Source: Myripristis murdjan (Eukaryota > Chordata > Actinopteri > Holocentriformes > Holocentridae). Taken from it: a DNA stretch of 64,000 bases. The stretch covers positions 21,963,821-22,027,820 of the forward strand of contig NC_043983.1 in the NCBI RefSeq assembly GCF_902150065.1, written 5' to 3'. Of the stretch, positions 37,680-49,385 are shown one piece after another. The notes under the pieces are model-generated. The model did no database searches and had not been told where the DNA came from. It saw only the letters and a program-made list of their open reading frames with translations. Every line of letters begins with the position of its first letter. Within the stretch, counting starts at the first letter, position 1. A program made the translations under genes and the position numbers.

Positions 37680-40600
37680 CAAACAACAACCTTACATGTT
37701 TTCCTGTTCTTTAAGGATTTAGGGGCAAACACCATTCTGCAAGACATTGCTCGGGCCCGGGAGAACATCCAGAAGTCTCTAGCAGGAGTAAGTATCATTA
37801 CATAGGCAGTGTACTGTGTCTGTTACCTCACATGATTTATTCATGTCAGTGAGTGTTGCTTGAATGAACTCATGTTGTGTGAACTAGAGTTCTCATCGGG
37901 CTTGAAAATTAAGACCCTACCCTACCCAAGCCATACTGGGCCAGCCCAGGGCCCTACCCTACCCTACTAATTAGCCAAACTTTAGGCCCGACAGCCCGAT
38001 AAAGCCCCCCAAAAAAAAAGAGAGGAGAAAAAAAAAGATCGCCAAATTCACCATTATTTAGCAGCGCCGGTGGCTCAAATTCTAGTAGCAGTGAGAGAAC
38101 AGACATAATAGTTGGCGAAAGACAGCTTCACCACAGAACCCGAAGCCCTACCCTACCCGACCAATTCACATACATTTTAGGCCCTATCCTACCCGAAAAT
38201 GTCGGGTAGGGTTGGGTTCGGGCAGAATTTGAGAACTCTAGTGTGAACACACACACACGCACACACACACACACACATGCAAACACACGCTCAGAGTGTT
38301 AGGGATGAGATCGTGTGGAGGAGTCTCGTCACATTTACTCAGAGGCAAATTTTGGAACGTGCACAAATGAGAACCACCACCAGTTGAGTACAGTTTGGAG
38401 ATATGACCACTAGAGGACACTAAAAAACACCAAAAGTCAACTTACATGTACAGGATATGGAAGAACTGCTTTAGTAGTGATTTTATTTCCTAGTTCCAGT
38501 ACTTTATGAATGTAGTTTCAATTTGTTTGTTTGTTTTTTCTTTTTTTATATAATTGTTGCATCTTTTTGTGCATTGTGTTTTTAAAAAAGAAAAACACAC
38601 CAAATTTTTGTTTCGTTTTTTTTGAGGGTTTTTTTTTTCTGAACATTTATGGTCCCAGTTTTGTCACACCCTTATCAGAGTGAACAGAATAAAAGCTGCA
38701 AGCTTTAAATGTGTTGTATTTATTTAGTTAGTTGGTTTGTTACTTTTTTTGGAGTACCAGCATAACCTCTCAGATGTCTTCTTGCATTTCAAAAATGGCA
38801 AATTTTTTTTCTAATTTGATTTGATCTGCAAATGTGACGTAAAGACAATGGTAGGAGAGAGCGGGGATCATGATGGGGGTCATCATACAGGTTTTGTAAA
38901 GTTATCATATTTAGGATTCGCAGCAAAGTATGTTCTAATCCTTTACCCCACCACCTGCTGTAGTGTATATTGGTGAAGTAAGACTTAGCTGGAAAATAGC
39001 TGGTTAACCAACCATAAATTGAGATTTTATTGAAAGTAAGTGCTCTTTGCTTGATAAAGCACATGTATGCCAGCTTTTTCCATTGGCTCCCAGTGGCATG
39101 TAATGTTTACATCATTGCTGATAAATAAGCCAACATTAATTTAAAATTCAACATTTAATTAACCAGTTCCAATATGAATATCAAACATTTGGTGATAAAA
39201 CATGTTGCTAGGAATCATAAGGAGGGTAACTATAAAATGTCAGATGACAAAACAAACAAAAAGCCCATTTTAATGGCTTTTGAGATTGGTCATGCAATAG
39301 CAATAGGGCTTTCAGCCCCCACAAAATGTCAAGTGTTTTGATCATTAAAAAGTGAGTTGTGATGCGCAAGAACACTTCTGAGAGGTTGAAACAGCAGATT
39401 CAAGAATATATCATCACTGAGTTGTTTACTCAAAGTATATTCAAGGAAAAATGGCTCCTGGCAAACAGAACCACCTTGCTGCTTCTGTTCCATTCTTTAA
39501 CATGCTGACATGCAAGTTCTTAGGTGTTTTGCTTCAAAAGCACCTTGGTACATGTGGGTGTGAGTGGATGTGTGCAAGCATCTGCTTTTAGCACGATCTT
39601 TTTCATGACCTTCTGACCTTACTTTTCACTCCTTTGTTGCCCTGAGAAATGGATTATTCTCAGTAACTTTCCTTTATGTTGAAAACCCTTTTGCATGTAG
39701 TTCATTCAATTCTGTTCCTCCTTTCCTCCCTCTCCCCTTTTTTCCCCTTCGTTTCCTTTTCTATGCCTGAAAACCCCTCCACCTTACCCCCCCCAGCTGA
39801 AGACTACGCTGTGTAACAGAGGGTCTGGTCAACCTTCCCTGAGCCACCAGTGCCAGCTCGTAAGTGCCCCCCCCCTATCTTGTGTGACACAGGAACCACT
39901 TCTGCCAAGAAGAGCGGGACTTTTCTCACATTGCCCTCTCTGTGGACCTAGCCGATATCCTCGCTCAGTTGCTTGGAATTTCATCTTTAGTCAGCTTACA
40001 ATTGACATTTTTGCTATTGGGAAAGATCTAGGCTTACAAGTGTGACAGTGCCAAACGTGGACCCCATCCAAGTAGCTGCCTTTATCGACATTCATCCCTT
40101 TGCATTTGTCTCTATCAGGGTCCATCCATGGCTACTGTTTTTCTGCTGCCACTGTCTGGCTGTAGATGCTGGTGAGATGGATGTTGGTTGTATGTTGTTG
40201 CGTGTTTATGTCTGGGGTCTGCTTTCTAGGTTTGGTTTGAAGAGTGAACTAATACTCTAGATTGGCCACCACATGCCACTCGCTCTCATGAATGAACTGA
40301 TTTCTCTGTCTCTGCTTCTTGTGTATTTGCTATGCAGAGTGCCAGCAGCGGGGCGGGCGATCAAGGGGAACTTGTATCTCGCATCAAGAGCCTGGAACTC
40401 GAGAACCAAAGTCTACACAAAGGTGGGCGTGTGGATGTGTGATCTTTAATCAGATATTATCCCTTTTATTTTCTTTAAATGTGTAAGGGCTGCAACTTGA
40501 TGATCTTATTGCTGTTCTGTTTTACATCATCTGCGAGACATTTTTTTTTTATGAGAAGTTCTGGGTCATTATCACTTGTGTTTCATTTCCTTTTGTTACA

Positions 40601-42000
40601 CTGCTTGTTTTATCAGTGTACAAAACAAATTTCACAGCCTTTCAGTGGATTACCTAGATTGTTTTGTTTGTTTGTTTGTTTGTTTTTTGTTGTTGTTTTT
40701 TTTTTTTAAATCCTGGTTGACTCCTTATGTTCTTCTTGGTTAGTGGTGGAAGACTTGAGGTTAGCACTTTCCAAACTGGAATGTCGGGTAGCGGTTCTGG
40801 AGAAATCCCCTTCAGCCACAAACCAAGCCCCAGCTCCTGCAGTCCCCTACACTAATGTAAGTCATCCTTCCCAGGATGTGGTGCTATCATCTTAGTTGAA
40901 TCAACACAAAGTCATGCGTGAGCGTGTGATTAACCTTTTTAATTTTCTTTTAATTTGTTCAGGGCACTCCTGCTCCTGCCCAGCAGCAGAAGATCAGCGC
41001 CCCAGTTGAAGAGGAAGAAGATGGTGATGATGATATTGACCTGTTTGGTAGTGATGATGAGGAAGATGAAGAGGCACAAAGAATCAGAGAACAGAGGTTG
41101 AAAGAATATGCAGAGAAGAAGGCCAAGAAGCCCGCCTTAATCGCCAAGTCCTCTATTTTACTGGATGTCAAACCTGTAAGTCAGTCTTTGACCCCGACTT
41201 GTTCATAATTCTATGACACCGTTCTTCCAGGAGCCTAATATGAGGCTGAAACACATGCACACTCAGTTCTTTAAGTCCGAAATTATTTTACACTATCACC
41301 CTTTGACATTGTACTTAATTCTTCATCATCCTCTTCCCTCACCGTTTAGTGGGACGATGAAACTGACATGGTGAAGCTGGAGGAGTGTGTGCGCTCGGTG
41401 CAGGCTGAGGGTCTGTTATGGGGCACATCCAAGCTGGTTCCTGTGGGCTATGGCATCAAAAAGCTACAGATCGCATGTGTAGTGGAGGATGACAAGGTGG
41501 GAACAGACATGTTGGAAGAGGAAATCACCAAGTTCGATGACTACGTAAGTACAAAAATATATATACACTATAGGGCAAAAGCATTAGCTCACATTTTACA
41601 AGTGCTTTGTAAAGATACTGCACCTAGTCACAGAGCAGTGGAGCAAGAGAGACTCATTTTACATCTGTTATTAATGTGTCCTGGATGATTTGTTGCATTT
41701 TAGAAATGGCAAGCATAAGCATGTCTCTTTAAAGAATTGACCCATATCACCTCCAGATATAGCCAGAGATGCATTTGATGCATTAACAACAAAATATAAT
41801 ACATCTCCAATCCCCTTAGAGCATAGAATACCAGTCACCCTCAGATCCACAGTTCCACAATATCTTTTAGTATTACTAGTATTGCGTCACGGTCTGTGTG
41901 TGGACTTGTGAATGTGTCTTTAAACTCAAAGAAATTAATCCAACTTTTTGCTCCCTTTCAGGTCCAGAGTGTTGACGTCGCGGCTTTCAACAAAATCTGA
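34421..42000 (+). CDS. eef1d: Eukaryotic elongation factor 1 delta, long (eEF1BdeltaL-type) isoform
   Basis: In mammals the long isoform is a nuclear, heat-shock-linked transcription factor, while the short one is a guanine-exchange subunit for eEF1A. The large exon 34421-35691 supplies 423 codons plus two bases and joins at 36272 (CAA|GTATGA donor, CAC C-ATG acceptor side) to read PLRDNTMSTVDF, in frame with the short isoform; total about 722 aa. The exon carries an NLS-like run ([10 protein letters not shown], residues 67-76), an acidic Glu tract near 315-328, and four copies of a W-x-x-x-x-x-Y/F-x-x-A-E repeat: [17 protein letters not shown] (120), [17 protein letters not shown] (188), [18 protein letters not shown] (271) and [15 protein letters not shown] (376). 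A fifth copy opens the short isoform. Human eEF1BdeltaL has the same architecture. The open frame continues 36 codons past the donor into intron sequence; that tail is not believed. The ATG follows an AG at 34,420; no equivalent of the human MRSGKASC start was found. Confidence 0.88.
36276..42000 (+). CDS. eef1d: Elongation factor 1 delta, short translational isoform
   Basis: Subunit of the cytosolic eEF1B complex that exchanges GDP for GTP on eEF1A. Coding exons are 36276-36389 (exon starts 36272), 37716-37787, 39797-39859 (cassette), 40338-40422, 40744-40856, 40963-41175, 41350-41544 and 41962-42000: 297 aa with the cassette, 276 without. Seen: N-terminal [38 protein letters not shown]; a leucine-zipper-like segment ([35 protein letters not shown]); the acidic [16 protein letters not shown] with a CK2-type Ser; [20 protein letters not shown]; and the catalytic exchange domain from WDDETDM through [20 protein letters not shown] and [12 protein letters not shown] to the C-terminal AAFNKI. 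A T tract of about 30 lies shortly before the 37,716 acceptor. The family match is unambiguous. Confidence 0.97.
37885..38240. mobile_element. hAT-type MITE with perfect 8-bp target duplication, in an eef1d intron
   Basis: The 356-base element starts TAGAGTTCTCA and ends TGAGAACTCTA. It is flanked by identical 8-base copies GTGTGAAC (37877-37884 and 38241-38248), as expected of hAT transposition. The interior has repeated CCCTACCC and GGGTAGGG words in inverted arrangement and no open frame. Confidence 0.9.
38241..39780 (+). other. eef1d intron, no other feature
   Basis: A (CA)n run follows the MITE at 38,248-38,285. The rest is ordinary intron sequence with T-rich tracts near 38,540-38,640. 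Confidence 0.5.
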
Positions 42001-42059
42001 TACCAGCACGTCTTGTCTCATCCTTTTCCCACCCCTGCAGATTGTGTGAAACGGTTAAT

Positions 42060-42065
42060 AATAAA
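42060..42065 (+). terminator. eef1d: Poly(A) signal of eef1d
   Basis: AATAAA in GTTAATAATAAAAACAAG, only 60 bases after the stop codon, giving a short 3' UTR as is usual for elongation factor mRNAs. Confidence 0.75.
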
Positions 42066-42089
42066 AACAAGCTCTTGCACTGAAGCCAC

Positions 42090-44150
42090 TGTCTCTTAAA
42101 TCAAAATTTCTGGATGTGAGGAAATGGGAAATGCGGATTATGAGCATTTTATTATTGTGGCACCAGATTTTAATATTTGCTATTGGATGCCAGACTGTGA
42201 TGTGCTGACAATAAGCATTTAGTCATCGTGCATTTGAAAATAAATTATAATTTGGACATCATGCTATATCATAAGGAGGCAAGGCACATATCAGTCAGTG
42301 AGATTGCAGTTGTTTGCCCCACAGCACTTTGAACAGTCTACAACAGCAAATCTAGATCTAGGTAGTAACCTGAAAGGAGATAAGGATGCTATAATGTCAA
42401 AACCCAGACCTATACTGGAGTCACATGCAAAAGTACAAACAGCACTGACCTACTAAAGGTATGTAGCCACTAAATGCTGTCATGTCATGGACCAGAGTGT
42501 GATACTAGCTGCAGCTCTGAGCCACACCGCAGCCATCCTGATTTATGGTCTGAATACACCCCTTTCCTGTAGTACACCATACTCGGGGCTGCCACCACAG
42601 GCTGTGTCTTCTTACCATGGCAGAACATGGAGGACGTGCTTCAATGAAGGCTCCATGACAGAGTTGTGTCCCAGCCCAAGTTTGATGGTAGCTCCTCATG
42701 GAATCAAATTGCAAATGAATTTGATAAATTCATACAACGACGCTGCATCAAGAAAATCATAATTGCTCAGATTGAATCATGCATGGCTTGGAGGTGAGGT
42801 CACAAACTGATGAGAGTTAGACAAAGTCTGTTGAATAATTTCATGATAACCATGTGTTTCTAATCATAATTGTGCCTGGAGTTAAACTAACAGATGCTGG
42901 TTTGCTTATCAAATGTTTCCTTAGTGCAGTTAAGGCCTGCTTGACAAAAAAATACAACCATGTCATTCTGAGTTTTGATCAGAGTGTTCATACAGTCATC
43001 ACTTCACCAGGAATCGAATACCTATCTGATTTATGCCACATATGAAAGTGGCCCAAATCAGAATTGAAAATGCCACATTTAATGAATTTTTTCCCCCCTG
43101 TTCACAATGCCATTAATAAAAATCAGATCTGTGTCACATGTGAGGGACAAATCAGACCTAGGCCACCTTTTACTGTCTGACTAAATGTTGCCTGTTGCTT
43201 TCAGTGTCAAATTAAAATGTCAAGTATTGGTAAGTGTTTCACTGAAGCAACACCGTCACTTTGTGGTATGCCTTGTACGTGGCACAACATTAACCTCAAA
43301 TTTCATCAAAGATGAAGCTTGTTATTCTGAAGATTTGTTTTTTTTTACCTAACAACTGCTAACGCCCCCTGAGTTCCTTTGCCTTTTCCCCTTGTTCATA
43401 TCTCTTTCCAAGGCCTAAGCCTGAAGTTTTCATTGTCCACCTTGCTTTTAAACATGCTTGAAAACAAAGCATGCATGAAAATAGGAGTTTGACAGAAGCA
43501 CTTTCACAGCAATGCTCTGGTAGGTGAGTCCCACCCACTCATAGCCGTGGCTCAACATTTCATTCCAGTTACCTGTCGTGGTCAGCTTCCTCCGTACTTT
43601 ATTCTTATGAAGGGCACATACATTTTCCTAACTTTATTGACATTTACATTTCATCTATCAACTATAAAAACAGTCTCCTGAGGTGAGGGTCAAAGTCAGT
43701 TATGTGGTAGTGGATCTCTGTAATCAGTAACCCTCATGTTTTATGGATATATTGTTTATTAAGATTTCTTTTCTCATTTGTGATTGTACAGAAGTTGTTG
43801 CTCTGTGACAGTTGTTGCTCTGCGAAATGAAAACCTCACTTTGCACACTGATCACACGCAACTGTGATCTGGTTTCATGTTCTGCAGAACTGCCCTTATT
43901 TTTCTCCTCATCTCTGCTCTCAGAATTCTAACCACAGCTTTTTTCTCCCACCACCATAAACCAACATTCCCCTTATCTCCTCATCACCGCTGCTTTCACA
44001 ATGTCTCATCGTTGTCATGATTTCTGTCACCAGTGTCTCTTGAGCAAAACATCTAATAAAACAATTTGTCAGTGTTATTTACAATAAGCAATCACATACA
44101 TTGCAAGAAAACAAATCTAGATCAACCGAACATGATTTTGCAGAGCGCTC
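42090..44150. other. Gene-free intergenic stretch
   Basis: No coding exon is supported. Open frames near 42,487-42,762 on both strands have no recognisable domain or splice partners. Sequence is A/T-rich and otherwise unremarkable. Confidence 0.5.
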
Positions 44151-44309
44151 AAAAAGCAGCAGCCACAACCAGATAAGAAACAGACATCTCAAATACTCAG
44201 GTCAATAAAACAAACAAACAAACAAAGCATTACTATCTGTGTGTTACTTTTTTCCTTCCCTGAGGTATCTATCTATCTATCTATCTATGTGTCGTCAACA
44301 ACAACAACA

Positions 44310-44340
<31 letters not shown>

Positions 44341-44343
<3 letters not shown>

Positions 44344-45598
44344 TATATTGCCAAAAGTATTCGCTCGGCTGCCTTCACACACATATGAACATGAGTGACA
44401 TCCCATTCTTAAACCATAGGATTTAATATGATGTGGGCCCATCCTTTGCAGCTAGAACAGCTTCAACTCTTCTAGGAAGGCTTTCCACAAGGTTTAGGAG
44501 TGTGTTTATGGGAATTTTTGACCATTCTTCCAGAAGTGCATTTGTGAGGTCAAACACTGATGTTGGACAAGAAGGCCTGGCTCGCAGTCTCCGCTCTAAT
44601 TCATCCCAAAGGTGTTCTCTCGGGTTGAGGTCAGGACTCTGTGCAGGCCAGTCAAGTTCTTCCACACCAAACTCGCTTATCCATGTCTTTATGGACCTTG
44701 CTTTGTGCACTGGTGCGCAGTCGTGTTGGAACAGGAAGGGCCATCTCCAAACTGTTCCCACAAAGTTGGGAGCATGAAATTGTCCAAAATGTCTTTGTAT
44801 GCTGAAGCATTAAGAGTTCCTTTCACTGGAACTAAGGGGCCAAGCCCAACGTCCGAAAAACAACCCCACACCATAATCCCCCCTCCACCAAACTTTACAC
44901 TTGGCACAATGCAGTCAGACAAGTACCGTTCTCTTGGCAACCACCAAACCCAGACTCGTCCATCAGATTGCCAGACGGAGAAGCGTGACTCGTCACTGCA
45001 GAGAACACGTGTCCACTGCTCTAGAGTCCAGTGGCGGTGTGCTTTACACCGCTGCATCCGATGCTTTGCATTGTGCTTGGTGATGTGTGGCTTGGATGCA
45101 GCTGCTCGGCCATGGAAACCCATTCCATGAAGCTCTCTACGCACTGCTCTTGAGCTAATCTGAAGATCACATGAAGTTTAAAGGTCTCAAGCTATTGACT
45201 CTGCAGAAAGTTGGCGACCTCTGCGCACTATGCGTCTCAGCATCCGCTGACCCCGCTCTGTGATTTTATGTGGCCTACCACTCCGTGGCTGAGTTGCTGT
45301 CGTTCCCAATCGCTTCTACTTTGTTATAGTACCACTAACAGTTGATTGTGGAATATTTAGTAGCGAGGAAGTTTCACAACTGGACTTACTGCACAGGTGG
45401 CATCCTATTACATTACTATTACAGCACCATGCTGGAATTCACTGAGCTCCTGAGAGCGACCCATTCTTTCACAAATGTTTGTAGAAGTAGTCTGCATGCC
45501 TAGGTGCTTGATTTTATACACCTGTGGTCATGGAAGTGATTGGAACACCTGAATTCAATGATTTGGATAGATGAGCGAATACTTTTGGCAATATAGTG
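44341..45598 (-). mobile_element. Tc1-like DNA transposon, first family, decayed
   Basis: The element is 1,258 bases with TIRs CACTATATTGCCAAAAGTAT (left) and its reverse complement (right), flanked by TA on both sides. The minus strand carries a transposase from an ATG at 45,464 (MGRSQELSEFQHG) to about 44,423. It has a DDE nuclease: [11 protein letters not shown] for the first Asp, [12 protein letters not shown] for the second, SPDLNPREHLWDELE for the Glu. Breaks are a stop soon after the start, further damage in the N-terminal DNA-binding half, and a frame change near 44,690-44,760. It is inactive. Plus-strand open frames here are antisense shadows. Confidence 0.93.
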
Positions 45599-45607
45599 TA
45601 TATATAT

Positions 45608-45638
<31 letters not shown>

Positions 45639-45745
45639 TAGATATATAAAGCAGCAGCCTCAACATCTTAAATAGTCAGGTCAATAAAACAAACAAACAA
45701 ACAAAGCATTACTATCTGTGTGTTACTTTTTTCCTTCCCTGAGGA

Positions 45746-45779
<34 letters not shown>

Positions 45780-45822
45780 GTGTCAACAACAACAACAACA
45801 CACACACTCACATATATATATA

Positions 45823-47451
45823 CAGTACAGGCCAAAAGTTTGGACACACCTTCTCATTCAATGCGTTTTCTTTATTTTCATGACTATTTACATTGTAGAT
45901 TCTCACTGAAGGAATCAAAACTATGAATGAACACATGTGGAGTTATGTACTTAACAAAAAAAGGTGAAATAACTGAAAACATGTTTTATATTCTAGTTTC
46001 TTCAAAATAGCCATCCTTTGCTCTGATTACTGCTTTGCACACTCTTGGCATTCTCTCGATGAGCTTCTAGAGGTAGTCACCTGAAATGGTTTTCCAACAG
46101 TCTTGAAGGAGTTCCCAGAGGTGTTTAGCACTTGTTGGCCCCTTTGCCTTCACTCTGTGGTCCAGCTCACCCCAAACCATCTCGATTGGGTTCAGGTCCG
46201 GTGACTGTGGAGGCCAGGTCATCTGCCGCAGCACTCCATCACTCTCCTTCTTGGTCAAATAGCCCTTACACAGCCTGGAGGTGTGTTTTGGGGTCATTGT
46301 CCTGTTGAAAAATAATGATTGTCCAACTAAATGCAAACCGGATGGGATGGCATGTCGCTGCAGGATGCTGTGGTAGCCATGCTGGTTCAGTGTGCCTTCA
46401 ATTTTGAATAAATCCCCAACAGTGTCACCAGCAAAACACCCCCACACCATCACACCTCCTCCTCCATGCTTCACAGTGGGAACCAGGCATGTGGAATCCA
46501 TGCATTCACCTTTTCTGCGTCTCACAAAGACATGGCGGTTGGAACCAAAGATCTCAAATTTGGTCTCATCAGACCAAAGCACAGATTTCCACTGGTCTAA
46601 TGTCCATTCCTTGTGTTTCTTGGCCCAAACAAATCTCTTCTGCTTGTTGCCTCTCCTTAGCAGTGGTTTCCTAGCAGCTATTTGACCATGAAGGCCTGAT
46701 TCGCGCAGTCTCCTCTTAACAGTTGTTCTAGAGATGGGTCTGCTGCTAGAACTCTGTGTGGCATTTATCTGGTCTCTGATCTGAGCTGCTGTTAACTTGC
46801 GATTTCTGAGCCTGGTGACTCGGATGAACTTGTCCTCAGAAGCAGAGGTGACTCTTGGTCTTCCTTTCCTGGGTCAGTCCTCATGTATGCCAGTTTCATT
46901 GTAGCGCTTGATGGTTTTTGCGACTCCACTTGGGGACACATTTAAAGTTTTGGCAATTTTCCGGACTGACTGACCTTCATTTCTTAAAGTAATGATGGCC
47001 ACTCGTTTTTCTTTAGTTAGCTGATTGGTTCTTGCCATAATATGAATTTTAACAGTTGTCCAATAGGGCTGTCGGCTGTGTAGTAACCTGACTTCTGCAC
47101 AACACAACTGATGGTCCCAACCCCATTGATAAAGCAAGAAATTCCACTAATTAACCCTGATAAGGCACACCTGTGAAGTGAAAACCATTTCAGGTGACTA
47201 CCTCTTGAAGCTCATCGAGAGAATGCCAAGAGTGTGCAAAGCAGTAATCAGAGCAAAGGGTGGCTATTTTGAAGAAACTAGAATATAAAACATGTTTTCA
47301 GTTATTTCACCTTTTTTTGTTAAGTACATAACTCCTCATGTGTTCATTCATAGTTTTGATTCCTTCAGTTAGAATCTACAATGTAAATAGTCATGAAAAT
47401 AAAGAAAACGCATTGAATGAGAAGGTGTGTCCAAACTTTTGGCCTGTACTG
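45823..47451 (-). mobile_element. Tc1-like DNA transposon, second family, with long terminal inverted repeats
   Basis: The element is 1,629 bases, flanked by TA. Its ends (CAGTACAGGCCAAAAGTTT and complement) continue as an inverted repeat for about 270 bases each side (to about 46,095 and from about 47,185). The transposase on the minus strand starts at 47,038 (MARTNQLTKEKRVAIITLR, HTH), has a TGA at 46,874-46,876 in a former CGA codon after TGIHED, and continues with LWSDETKFEIFG, PKHTSRLCKGYL and SPDLNPIEMVWGELD for the DDE core. A short stretch before PKHTS is out of frame. Inactive but recent enough for TIRs to match almost fully. Confidence 0.93.
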
Positions 47452-47456
47452 TATAT

Positions 47457-47499
<43 letters not shown>

Positions 47500-47703
47500 T
47501 ATATATAAAGCAGCAGCCGCAACCACATAAGAAACAGAAGTCTCAAATAGTCAGGTCAATAAAACAAACAAACAAAGCATTACTATCTGTATGTTGCTTT
47601 TTATTCATTTTTTTTTTTGTATTATATAACATATGTTTTTATATGTTATATCTTTTTTATATACTTTTTATTACATACACATGTATATGTGTGTGTATAT
47701 TTG

Positions 47704-47705
<2 letters not shown>

Positions 47706-47748
<43 letters not shown>
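47706..47748. repeat. (TG)n microsatellite
   Basis: About 20 TG units inside an A/T-rich stretch, followed by GATA-type repeats. Confidence 0.9.
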
Positions 47749-47751
<3 letters not shown>

Positions 47752-47974
47752 GATTGATATAGATAGATACATAGATAAACAAATGATATATAGATATTAT
47801 GTATACATGATGTGTCAACAACTGTTCAACTGTTGACATTATTTATGTTGTGAACAACAAACAAATTGTTCAGAGATTTAAACTTACTGTTTTTGAAGGG
47901 AAAAAAAGTTCTCATTCAAGAATTGAGACAAAGGAAAAACAGTCTGTTCTCCGCAGAGCACTGACTTCACTAAT

Positions 47975-48075
47975 GTATCAACCTGCTATCAGGGCAACCT
48001 CATAACTCAGTCCTGGCTCACAAACTGAAAGATTTCCTTTTGTTGCTCAGACTCATCACGCTCACTTTCATATAT
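47975..48075 (+). pseudogene. Relic of a Ly6-like last exon
   Basis: The stretch from ATCAACCTGCTATCAGGGCA through AACTGAAAGATTTCC to TCACTTTCAT aligns by eye base for base with the last-exon segment of copies A, B and D (CCAACCTGCTGTGAGGGCAA ... TCACTGTCAT). It lacks the rest of the gene. It is the left-most trace of the Ly6 array. Confidence 0.7.
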
Positions 48076-49243
48076 GAAAACATACGGCAGGGTAAACATG
48101 CAAACGGGCTGTCAAGTTCAAATTTAATGAGAAAAAAAAAAAAAACTCCCACAAAACCCTCCACTCAGGTCATGGAATTGCATTACATTCCCACATTAAC
48201 ACCTTAAATTTGTTTGCTGTCATCTGTGTACTTTGATATCATAAACAAAATATTTCATGTAAAACAATGAACTGAGGTATTTCGGAAAATATGGGGCCCT
48301 TACTTGAATACAATTTTGAATAGCTAACTAAGCAGAGGGTGATAATAATGAAATAATATATTGAAAATGTTATTATCCCCCTCTTTTTTCTTTTCTTTGT
48401 TATGTTATTTTCTTTGTGACGATTGATGGTGAATGGATAGCAGAGGAGCAGGTGTTCAGCGGTACTTGCCCTGGTGATGCGAACATTTTGATATAGGAGA
48501 GATGGTGGGGCTTACTGTGTATGCCATTGTCGAGATGGTAGATGAGTTAAAGCATGATTATGGATAAAGCTCAATAAAGCTTACCCTGTGACCCTTTTTT
48601 TCTGTTTTTTTCTTTTTAAATGTTATTAATTTATCTATTTATTGTATGTTCCTAATTATCTTCTTTGTTTGTCTTTGTCTTTTGTGATGTAACTGTTTTT
48701 GTTGAAAAGGAATTTTAAAAAAAAACAATGAACTGGCAGTATCTTCCTTTTCTGGTATGTCTGAAGTTCAGAAATATGCATTTATTGTAGCACGGGTGAG
48801 ATTTACAGGACAGTGCATATTTTGCTACCCTAATAAAGCTAAAACAATAAAAAACAAACAAGCAAAAAAAAAAAAAAAAAAACACATCACATTGTTTTCT
48901 GGTTTATCTGTAGCTCCCTTGGCAAATGATTTTTCACAGAATAATGAAAATGACACATTTAGTACAGTAAAAATATGACTTAAAATGGCCTGATTCAGTC
49001 AATATGTAAATTGTGGATAATTTACATAATTACTTTGTGGATATAACTGAAAAAATTAAAGAGGTATTAATGAAAAAGGAGAATTAATTATGGTGTGTAA
49101 GTGGAGGCACACTGAATGCTTGAAACCACATTTCCTGTGCTGCTAAAAAACACACATATTCTCATGACTGTTGGGAGCAGCTTCAGTATGTGAGTTGTCG
49201 TCCGTACACCCAGGACCACAGATCTGCTCACTTGCTCTTGACA

Positions 49244-49323
49244 ATGAAGTTCACGCTGTCACTGGGTCTCCTCTTGACCCTCCTCAGCACAGGTAATATT
49301 CATTCATGTGATACCTAATACAC

Positions 49324-49385
<62 letters not shown>

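Larger units (their letters stand above)
44153..47615. repeat. Three-unit minisatellite, interrupted by two Tc1 elements
   Basis: A unit beginning AAAGCAGCAGCC and containing CAATAAAACAAACAAACAAA and GCATTACTATCTGTGTGTTA occurs at about 44153-44290, 45648-45800 and 47505-47600. Units 1 and 2 run into (TATC)n, CAACAACAACAA and (CA)n. A Tc1 element follows each, then a (TAGA)n run leads into the next unit. Confidence 0.8.

Noticed and set aside
42487-42762. 91-codon plus-strand frame
   Set aside because: No domain, no splice partners and an equal-quality frame on the other strand; treated as chance.
44433-45130. Plus-strand frames of 114 and 172 codons
   Set aside because: Antisense to the Tc1 transposase.
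48757-48978. 73-codon frame at the start of repeat unit 1 (also 53,118 and 59,773)
   Set aside because: It passes through an A-tract of variable length and differs between units; it looks like 3'-flank remains of an old Ly6 copy, not a gene.
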